9,802 nt of DNA. It comes from Phytoactinopolyspora endophytica. GTDB lineage: Bacteria; Actinomycetota; Actinomycetes; Jiangellales; Jiangellaceae. The position numbers were made by a program, and so were the translations under genes. The first letter of the stretch is position 1; every line of letters starts with the position of its first letter. The stretch is from the NCBI RefSeq assembly GCF_004138495.1, contig NZ_ML142857.1, forward strand, positions 1 to 9,802, read 5' to 3'. Below, piece after piece: positions 4,965 to 9,802 of this stretch. The notes below the pieces were generated by a model. That model was not told the origin of the DNA, ran no database searches, and was given only the letters and a program-made list of their open reading frames with translations.

Positions 4965-5666
4965 ATGTCCGGCCTCACCGAACTACCCGGACTGCTTCCA
5001 GTCCTGTCACGAGGCAAGCACCGTCGTCCACGCAAGGGCGCGTGTTTCATGGAGTTCGCTTCGTATCTTGCCGGCGAACGTTGGAGCGACCATCCCAGCT
5101 GCACACATCCGCTGCTGGCGTCGATGGCCCGGCAAGTGAACGACGTCGTCTCCGATGACTACCGCCCGCGGCTGGCCGAGCTGGTACCGACCGTGATCGG
5201 GGTGAACGACGACGACCCGCATCTGGACGCCATCATCGCCCGCCGAGCTGCCGCGACCGCACTGCCGGTAGCCGCCGCCTGGCGGCAGCGAGTGCTCGCC
5301 GTCGCGCTGTTGTCCGCGGAGCGGGTGCTCGCCGAGCTCGATGGTCGCCCGGCGGAGAGCACCAGCGAGCTGGCCAAACAGGCGCTCGCCCAAGCGCCGG
5401 ACGCCGCGCGCTGGGCGCGCTCCTTCAGCCTGGGCGCGGCCCCCACCCCGAACAGTTTCCGACGGCACGCCGGGCCGACGGCGGTCCGTTGCTCCGTCGA
5501 AGGCATCGCCCAAGCGTGCGTCCCAGGCACGGACCGGATGCTGCACGATCTGATGGCTCAGACCATAGAGGACTGCCGGGAGTGGAGCGACCTGCGCGTT
5601 CACCGGACACCGGACGCGGCGCTGTGGGAGGAAGCCTGCAAGCTGACCGGCGTCTCGTCGAGCTGA
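4965..5666 (+). CDS. Conserved actinobacterial protein of unknown function (KHRRPRKGACFME family)
   Basis: This 233-residue, mostly helical, soluble protein has no signal peptide or membrane segment. I start at ATG 4965 (MSGLTELPGLL), preceded by gtgggggtg with suitable spacing; the open frame extends further upstream but that part has no family character. The N-terminal third carries a signature I recall from many actinobacterial hypothetical proteins: KHRRPRKGACFMEFASYLAG, then ERWSDHPSCTHPLLASMAR, then RQVND, followed by RPRLAELVPTVIGV and a long Ala-rich helical region (RRAAATALPVAAAWRQRVLAVALL). The conserved Cys and His residues (ACFME, HPSCTHP) could bind metal, but this is speculation. 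The C-terminal half after ELDGRP is weaker and may be lineage-specific. Its 3' end overlaps the MFS gene tail by 67 bases on the opposite strand. Function unknown. Confidence 0.75.
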   Translation: MSGLTELPGLLPVLSRGKHRRPRKGACFMEFASYLAGERWSDHPSCTHPLLASMARQVNDVVSDDYRPRLAELVPTVIGVNDDDPHLDAIIARRAAATALPVAAAWRQRVLAVALLSAERVLAELDGRPAESTSELAKQALAQAPDAARWARSFSLGAAPTPNSFRRHAGPTAVRCSVEGIAQACVPGTDRMLHDLMAQTIEDCREWSDLRVHRTPDAALWEEACKLTGVSSS

Positions 5667-7153
5667 CCGACGTCGAGTGAGGCGCCGTCAGAACGTTCCG
5701 CCTCGCCAGTCGTTTCCGGCTGGCCGGCCATCGGCGGCCGCCGGCGTGAACGTGCACCGGTCCGAGGGACAGCGAGCGCGACGACGGCGCCCGCGACCGT
5801 GATGAGGGCGGCCGCCCAGCCGGCCGTGCGCAGACCGTCGAGCGTTGCAGTGCCTGCCTCCGGTCCAGCGGCGCTGCTCGCATTGCCGATGGCGACCAGG
5901 ACGGCCAGGCCCATCGCGCCGCCGATCTGCTGGGCGGTCGAGGTCATCGCCGATGCCACGCCTTGTTCCTGGTCACGCACATCAGATCCGGCCACTGCGA
6001 ACACCGCTGGATAGGCGGTCCCCGCAAACAACCCGAACAGCGCCAGACCGGGCAGCAGGGTCCAGTAGGAGCCCTGCGCCGACATCCCGGCCACGAGGGC
6101 CGCGATCGAGCCGGCGATCCCGAGCAGACCGACGAACAGTGCTCGACCCGTGCCCCATCGACCCAGCAATCTGGGCAGCAACAGCCACGATCCGGCCATC
6201 GCCAGCACGCTCTGCGGGAGGAAGCCCAGCCCGGCCGCGAGCGCCTCGTATCCGTGGACATCCTGGAGGTACGTCGTATACAGGTAGTGGACACCGGCGA
6301 CCGGCCCCATCAGCACGAATATGAGGCCGACCGCCGCGACCAGGCTTCGGTTGCGCAGCATCCGCAGGGGCATCAGCGGAGCCTTGGTCCTGCTCTCGAT
6401 CAGCAGGAAGACACCGAGCATGGCGACACCCGTCACCGCGGTAGCAACCGTGGTCGACGATCCCCAGCCTGCCTCGGGCCCGTTGACCAGGGCGAAGACG
6501 ACCAGGAGCGAGCCAGCGGTAGCCGCAGCAGCACCCGGAATGTCGAATCCCACGGGTCCGTCACCGGACCGTGTGTCCGGCGCCAGCACTTTCAGGGCGG
6601 CCGCCGCAGCGATCACGGTCAGCGGGATAATGACGGCGAACACCGAGGCCCAGCCGAGTGTGCTAGTCAGCACACCACCAGCCGAGCCGCCCGCCAACGC
6701 CCCGGAGGCGCCGGCCATGCCCCAGATCGCGAGTGCCCGGTTTCGCTCAGCTCCCGCGCTGAACCGGGTGTTCACGAGCGCCAGCGTCGCCGGGAACAGC
6801 AGCGCCGCCCCGACGCCCTGACCTGCCCGGGCGAACACCAGGAGGCCGGGTTCAGTGGCCAGCGCCCCGGCCACGGAGGCCACCCCGAACCAGACCGCGC
6901 CCGCGACGAACACCCGCCGGGCACCGATGCGATCGACCAGCCTCCCGCCGAGCAGCAAGAACCCGCCGAACCCCAGCGCGTAGGAACTGACCACCCACTG
7001 CAGCGACGATGCCGTGAAGCCGAGCTCCCTGCCGATCTCCGGCAGTGCGATGTAGACGATGTTGAAGTCGACGGAGACGATGAAATGAGCCAGCGCCAGC
7101 AGCGCCAAGGCAAGACCGGTCCGCCGGGTCCGGCCGGTTTCAGACGTGTGCAT
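5600..7153 (-). CDS. DHA2-type (14-TM) MFS drug exporter
   Basis: This 517-residue inner-membrane protein would export small toxic compounds by proton antiport. I start at ATG 7153 (MHTSETGRTRRTG), with gagga 5-8 bases before it; an in-frame upstream start at 7228 lies in the regulatory region and is unlikely. The hydrophobicity pattern suggests about 14 helices. Visible motifs are SVDFNIVYIALPEI in TM1 (27-40, the D1 motif of 14-TM exporters), GGRLVDRIGARR (69-80, motif A), ARAGQGVGAALLFP (108-121, motif B) and GMAGASGALAGGSAGGVL (145-162, the antiporter motif C, with A in place of the usual P). A hydrophilic tail of about 60 residues, rich in R, S, E and T, follows the last helix, and its coding region overlaps the 233-aa gene on the other strand. 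The gene is divergent from the HxlR-type regulator, the usual regulator-target arrangement. Substrate unknown. Confidence 0.9.
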   Translation of the reverse strand: MHTSETGRTRRTGLALALLALAHFIVSVDFNIVYIALPEIGRELGFTASSLQWVVSSYALGFGGFLLLGGRLVDRIGARRVFVAGAVWFGVASVAGALATEPGLLVFARAGQGVGAALLFPATLALVNTRFSAGAERNRALAIWGMAGASGALAGGSAGGVLTSTLGWASVFAVIIPLTVIAAAAALKVLAPDTRSGDGPVGFDIPGAAAATAGSLLVVFALVNGPEAGWGSSTTVATAVTGVAMLGVFLLIESRTKAPLMPLRMLRNRSLVAAVGLIFVLMGPVAGVHYLYTTYLQDVHGYEALAAGLGFLPQSVLAMAGSWLLLPRLLGRWGTGRALFVGLLGIAGSIAALVAGMSAQGSYWTLLPGLALFGLFAGTAYPAVFAVAGSDVRDQEQGVASAMTSTAQQIGGAMGLAVLVAIGNASSAAGPEAGTATLDGLRTAGWAAALITVAGAVVALAVPRTGARSRRRPPMAGQPETTGEAERSDGASLDVGQLDETPVSLQASSHSAASGVR

Positions 7154-7184
7154 CCTGTCCTCGTTCCTAGAGGGACGTTCCCCT

Positions 7185-7226
7185 GGTCTCAGTTGTTTCC
7201 TAAGGAGATGTTTTGTTACTGAGACC
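7185..7226. promoter_or_regulatory. Inverted repeat between the MFS and hxlR-type genes, candidate operator
   Basis: GGTCTCAGT (7185-7193) and ACTGAGACC (7218-7226) form a perfect 9-bp inverted repeat with a 24-base AT-rich centre, giving centre-to-centre spacing of about three helical turns. It lies midway in the 114-base divergent gap, suited to binding a dimeric HxlR protein controlling both genes. A weak plus-strand promoter TTGTTA (7213-7218), 17 bases, GACTAT (7236-7241) overlaps its right arm. The role is inferred. Confidence 0.5.
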
Positions 7227-7267
7227 ATGGTGTGTGACTATTACGCCCAGCGGAAGGAGGCACTTTA

Positions 7268-7675
7268 ATGTCCCAGCGGAACACCGATGTGACCACCCAG
7301 GCCATCCAGGAACAGGCGTGCCCGATCGTCGAGGTTCTCGACCACGTGGCGGGCAAATGGAGCATCGGAATCATCGTCGCGGCAGCCGACGGCCCCATCC
7401 GTTTCACGGAACTCGAGCGCGCCGTCAACGGCATCAGCCGTCGGATGCTCACTCTGACGCTGCGCAAACTGGAGCGCGACGGGCTCCTCGTCCGCACGGT
7501 CTACCCGACGGTGCCACCCAAGGTCGAGTATTCGCTGACGGACATGGCGCGGGAACTGCACGCCTCGCTGCTGACCCTGACCTCATGGGCAGAGCGTCAC
7601 CGGGGCGACATCATGGCAGCCCGCGCCGTGTACGACCAAGGGCACGAGACCGAGCCGGCCGTCGCCGCGACCTGA
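7268..7675 (+). CDS. HxlR-family (MarR-like) transcription regulator
   Basis: This 135-residue winged-helix DNA-binding protein starts at ATG 7268 behind a strong AAGGAGG (7254-7260) with 7-nt spacing. HxlR features seen: CPIVEVLDHVAGKW (18-31), with the single N-terminal Cys18 immediately before P and the W of the first helix; RFTELERAVNGISRRMLTLT (45-64), the recognition region; LRKLERDGLL (65-74); and a wing with YPTVPPKVEYSLTD (79-92). In YodB- and QorR-like members the N-terminal Cys senses quinones or other electrophiles, and Cys18 is the only Cys here, so a thiol-based switch is plausible. Position beside the divergent MFS gene and the palindrome at 7185-7226 suggests it controls the exporter and itself. 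It converges with the TetR-type gene with an 11-base gap. Confidence 0.92.
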   Translation: MSQRNTDVTTQAIQEQACPIVEVLDHVAGKWSIGIIVAAADGPIRFTELERAVNGISRRMLTLTLRKLERDGLLVRTVYPTVPPKVEYSLTDMARELHASLLTLTSWAERHRGDIMAARAVYDQGHETEPAVAAT

Positions 7676-7686
7676 AACGACGGCCG

Positions 7687-8241
7687 CTACGCCGCCTCTT
7701 CGGTGAGGTAGCGCTGGAGCGTGGGGCCGAGCCATTCGACCACCTCGTCCCTGCTCATCTCCGCAATCGACGGCAGACGCAAGATGTATCGGCACAAGGC
7801 CAAGCCAAGAATCTGGGACGCCGCCAGCCCAGCTCTGCGAGCCGCCGACGACGCATCGCCGTCCAGCTCCACAGCCACGGGCCACAACTGCCGGGCGAAG
7901 ATGCTGCGCATTCGCTCAGCCGCGTCGTCGTTGGTCACACCGGAACGCAACAGCACCATGAGCGCCTCGTCCTCCTCCCACCGATCCAGGAAGTGCTCGA
8001 CGAGAAGCCGCCCCACCTGCTCTCGCGGTAGATCCGCCAGTGCCGGAAGTTTGAGGTCGAAGTCCGACGCGGCGGTGAAGAGCCGCTCCTTGTTGCCGAA
8101 GTAACGCATCACCATCGACGCGTCGATCCGGGCGTCGGCCGCGATGCCGCGGATGGTGGTGCGCTCATACCCCTCCCGCGCGAAACGCTCCCGCGCGGCC
8201 GCCAGGATGATCGCCTTCGTCTCGTCCGATGTCCTTCGCAT
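7687..8241 (-). CDS. TetR-family repressor of the divergent monooxygenase operon
   Basis: This 184-residue regulator starts at ATG 8241 (MRRTSDETK); a GTG at 8250 three codons upstream is the alternative. Neither has a Shine-Dalgarno, so the mRNA may be leaderless. The N-terminal TetR HTH is clear: AIILAAARERFAREGYERTT (10-29), IRGIAADARIDASMVMRYF (30-48), GNKERLF (49-55). The C-terminal ligand and dimer region (about 70-184) resembles the TetR_C_16-like class, with LLVEHFLDRW, LLRSGVTNDDAAERM and GLALCRYILR. It is divergent from the FAD monooxygenase; three copies of a CCAAC-N4-GTTGG operator in the gap fit repression of both the monooxygenase and itself, relieved by a small-molecule ligand. 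The ligand is unknown; it may be the monooxygenase substrate. Confidence 0.92.
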   Translation of the reverse strand: MRRTSDETKAIILAAARERFAREGYERTTIRGIAADARIDASMVMRYFGNKERLFTAASDFDLKLPALADLPREQVGRLLVEHFLDRWEEDEALMVLLRSGVTNDDAAERMRSIFARQLWPVAVELDGDASSAARRAGLAASQILGLALCRYILRLPSIAEMSRDEVVEWLGPTLQRYLTEEAA

Positions 8242-8257
8242 GCTGACCACGCTACAT

Positions 8258-8270
8258 CAACGCTTGTTGG
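8258..8270 (-). promoter_or_regulatory. TetR operator copy 1, near the tetR-type start
   Basis: CAACGCTTGTTGG here is the inverted form of the motif CCAACAAGCGTTG seen at 8328-8341. It lies 17 bases upstream of the repressor ATG (8241), where binding would block its own transcription, suggesting autoregulation. A shorter CAAC-T-GTTG (8275-8283) between it and the monooxygenase -35 box may add a weak half-site. Confidence 0.7.
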
Positions 8271-8280
8271 CCTACAACTG

Positions 8281-8309
8281 TTGACATCGCGCTGGCATGC
8301 GTCTACATT
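8281..8309 (+). promoter_or_regulatory. Promoter of the monooxygenase operon
   Basis: TTGACA (8281-8286), 17-base spacer, TACATT (8304-8309): near-consensus housekeeping-sigma boxes with ideal spacing. Transcription would start near 8316, inside operator copy 2, so repressor bound at 8314-8341 would block initiation. Confidence 0.8.
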
Positions 8310-8313
8310 GATG

Positions 8314-8341
8314 CCAACAAACGTTGACCAACAAGCGTTGG
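8314..8341 (+). promoter_or_regulatory. Tandem TetR operators, copies 2 and 3
   Basis: CCAACAAACGTTG (8314-8326) and CCAACAAGCGTTGG (8328-8341) are head-to-tail copies of the same motif with a 14-base period, differing at one internal base. Each has CCAAC and GTTG(G) half-sites flanking 4 bases. They cover the predicted start point and reach to within 2 bases of the ribosome binding site (8343-8350). Confidence 0.75.
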
Positions 8342-8356
8342 CAAAGGAGGAGTCAG

Positions 8357-9502
8357 ATGCTTTCCACCACCACGGACGTCCTCGTCATAGGTGCCGGCCC
8401 CACCGGCCTGACGTTGGCGCTCTCCCTCGCCCAAAGCGGTCACGATGTGACCGTCGTCGACAACCAGGCCGCTGGGGACAACACCTCCCGGGCCGCCGTC
8501 GTTCATGCCCACACACTCGAAGCATTGAAAGCCTCCGGCGTCGCCGACCGGCTCGCGGCGCAGGGCATCCACGCACCGCGATTCACCATCCGCGACCGCG
8601 ACCGGGTGCTCGTTCCGGTCCCGTTCGACGACCTTCCCACCAGCTACCCGTACACCCTGATGGTCTCCCAAGCCGCTACCGAGGCGGTCCTGTTGGAACG
8701 GCTCACCGAGTTGGGCGGCCGGGTCCTGCGTCCCTACACCCTCGCCGAGCTCGACCAGGACGACGACGGGGTCACGGCCACGTTCGCGGGTGGTGAGCAG
8801 ATCCGCGCGGCCTACGTCGTCGGCGCCGACGGCATGCACAGCACAGTGCGCGAACAGGCCGGCATCCAGTTCAGCGGAGCCACCTACGGCGAGTCCTTCA
8901 CGCTGGCGGACGTCAAGCTGGCCGGAGGGGCGCCGGACGACGAGGTCATCCTGTACTTCTCGACCGCCGGCATGGTCGTCGTCGCTCCACTGCCCGGCGG
9001 AGTGCACCGGATCGTCGCCACCGTCGACGAGGCGCCACACGACCCGGATACCGCATTCGTCCAGACGCTGCTCGACGCCCGTGGCCCGAAAGCCGAGCGC
9101 GCCGAGGTCCGCGAGGTGATCTGGGGTTCCCGGTTCCGTGTCCACCACCGGGTGGCCGACACCTACCGCGACCGGCGAATCCTGCTCGCGGGCGACGCCG
9201 CCCACGTGCACAGCCCGGCCGGTGGACAGGGCATGAACGCCGGCATCACCGACGCCGTCGCCCTCGGCGAGACCCTCGGCCGAGTTCTGGCCGGCGAGTC
9301 TGCCGACACCCTCGACGGCTACACCGCCACACGCCGGCCCGTGGCCCTCCAGGTCGTCGGACTGGCCGACCGGCTCACCCGGCTTGCCACGGCCGGTCAC
9401 GCCCTGCGCCCGCTCCGCAACGTCGTCCTCGGGCTGCTCGGACGGATCCCCGTATTCCGCCACCGGCTGGCGATGCGGCTCTCCGGGCTCGTCTACGGCT
9501 GA
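8357..9502 (+). CDS. FAD-dependent class A monooxygenase (aromatic hydroxylase / TetX-like fold)
   Basis: A 381-residue cytoplasmic flavoprotein, expected to use NAD(P)H and O2 to hydroxylate an aromatic or polyketide-like substrate. The start is ATG 8357, set by AAAGGAGG (8343-8350) with 6-nt spacing; an ATG-like start at 8324 would lie within the operators. All three class A signatures are present: the Rossmann GAGPTG (12-17) with an acid at the end of the second strand (VTVVD, 31-35), the DG motif GADGMHSTVR (156-165) and the GD motif GDAAHVHSPAGGQGMN (279-294). The length is close to TetX-type enzymes and shorter than the roughly 475-aa rifampicin monooxygenases. No C-terminal thioredoxin-like domain is present. 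Control by the divergent TetR-type gene suggests an inducible detoxification enzyme. The substrate cannot be deduced. Confidence 0.93.
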   Translation: MLSTTTDVLVIGAGPTGLTLALSLAQSGHDVTVVDNQAAGDNTSRAAVVHAHTLEALKASGVADRLAAQGIHAPRFTIRDRDRVLVPVPFDDLPTSYPYTLMVSQAATEAVLLERLTELGGRVLRPYTLAELDQDDDGVTATFAGGEQIRAAYVVGADGMHSTVREQAGIQFSGATYGESFTLADVKLAGGAPDDEVILYFSTAGMVVVAPLPGGVHRIVATVDEAPHDPDTAFVQTLLDARGPKAERAEVREVIWGSRFRVHHRVADTYRDRRILLAGDAAHVHSPAGGQGMNAGITDAVALGETLGRVLAGESADTLDGYTATRRPVALQVVGLADRLTRLATAGHALRPLRNVVLGLLGRIPVFRHRLAMRLSGLVYG

Positions 9503-9544
9503 CCTGGCGACTCAACAACGTCATCACATCAGGAGGAGAACGCC

Positions 9545-9802
9545 ATGCGGATCGTCAACAAGCACCTCAACCCCTCGCCGGCTCGTCTGCTCCCGCCGAG
9601 CACCACCGGCTACCTGCTGCTCGCCGCCGAGATCGACCGGCGTCCCATGTTCCTACCCCCGAGTGCCGCCAAGAGCAGGCTCATCCACGACGCAAAGCGG
9701 CTGGCGGAGGAGATCGAGACGAACGACGTCGTCGTACGTGCCACCGTGTTCCGTGGATTCGCCAACCTGGCCTTCGGGCGGAACCACCGCCTGGTCCGTC
9801 GA
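9545..9802 (+). CDS. N-terminal part of an unknown protein co-transcribed with the monooxygenase (cut by window end)
   Basis: The frame starts at ATG 9545 behind AGGAGG (9531-9536, 8-nt spacing) and is open for all 86 codons to the window edge. It begins MRIVNKHLNPSPARLLPPST and continues with TGYLLLAAEIDRRPMF, KSRLIHDAKRLAEEIE and DVVVRATVFRGFANLAFG. The order helix (KSRLIHDAKRLAEEIE) then strand (VVVRATVF) suggests a ferredoxin-like alpha/beta fold, but I do not recognise a named family. It lies 42 bases after the monooxygenase stop in the same direction with no terminator between, so it is very probably in the same TetR-controlled operon and may act with the enzyme. The missing C-terminus prevents more. 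Confidence 0.75.
   Translation, partial: MRIVNKHLNPSPARLLPPSTTGYLLLAAEIDRRPMFLPPSAAKSRLIHDAKRLAEEIETNDVVVRATVFRGFANLAFGRNHRLVRR

Noticed and set aside
4965..5040. Extending the 233-aa gene to the upstream in-frame start at 4680
   Set aside because: The extra 95 residues overlap the Uma2 gene end, lack family character and have no suitable ribosome binding site, whereas ATG 4965 has one.
5007..5603. Minus-strand open frame of 198 codons opposite the 233-aa gene
   Set aside because: The plus-strand frame carries a conserved actinobacterial signature; this one has no motif and no convincing ribosome binding site.
5963..7222. Long plus-strand open frame of 419 codons
   Set aside because: It is antisense to the MFS exporter. 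Its product is rich in R, Q, H and P with no motif, a common shadow of GC-rich membrane protein genes.
8303..9463. Long minus-strand open frame of 386 codons
   Set aside because: Antisense to the FAD monooxygenase, whose motifs, promoter and ribosome binding site are unambiguous. The shadow product has no recognisable domain.
8357..9502. Naming the monooxygenase tet(X) or rifampicin monooxygenase
   Set aside because: The motifs are those of the whole class A family. The length argues against the rifampicin type, and nothing in the sequence decides the substrate, so no gene symbol is given.
1..9802. CRISPR arrays, tRNA or rRNA genes, replication origin, phage attachment site
   Set aside because: I saw no regularly spaced repeats, cloverleaf-like segments, rRNA signature, DnaA-box cluster or integrase gene in the window.

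Overview
The window looks like accessory DNA from a high-GC actinomycete. The coding stretches are GC-rich with strongly GC-biased third positions. The Rhs core fragments, the IS3 transposase, the TetR, HxlR and MFS proteins and the conserved 233-aa protein all have an actinobacterial look, perhaps Pseudonocardiales or a relative. No species can be named from the sequence alone.

Bases 1 to about 2640 are a graveyard of polymorphic (Rhs/CDI-type) toxin cassettes. It opens with the C-terminal tail of a probable ISL3-type transposase whose terminal repeat ends near 87. Directly against that end lies a decayed minus-strand toxin domain (about 88-345). Next comes a plus-strand toxin tail (about 342-809) split by two compensating frame changes, with an intact, translationally coupled candidate immunity gene (809-1108). 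A broken piece of Rhs repeat core follows (about 1154-1484). An isolated acidic beta-rich protein, possibly an immunity protein, lies on the minus strand (1615-1989). The stretch ends with a toxin-tail remnant overlapping by 4 bases an intact CdiI-like immunity gene (2192-2641). The immunity-like genes are open while every toxin-like piece is broken or truncated, as expected when toxin cassettes are displaced and decay.

Bases 2682-3959 are an IS3-family insertion sequence with orfA, orfB, 27-bp perfect inverted repeats and a possible -1 frameshift site. Bases 3960-4195 hold no recognisable gene. At 4196-4785 lies a frameshifted Uma2-family nuclease gene that also has Q where the family normally has its catalytic E.

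From 4965 onward the genes are intact and ordered: a conserved actinobacterial protein of unknown function (4965-5666), overlapping tail to tail with a 14-TM DHA2-type MFS exporter (5600-7153, minus); a divergent HxlR-type regulator (7268-7675); a TetR-type regulator (7687-8241, minus); and, divergent from it, an FAD-dependent class A monooxygenase (8357-9502) followed by the start of a co-directional unknown gene (9545 to the window end). This resembles a two-module chemical-defence island, with export controlled by HxlR and oxidation controlled by TetR. The tetR/monooxygenase gap carries a near-consensus promoter (TTGACA, 17-nt spacer, TACATT) flanked by three copies of a CCAAC-N4-GTTGG operator, the clearest regulatory signal in the window. 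The substrate or inducer cannot be read from the sequence.
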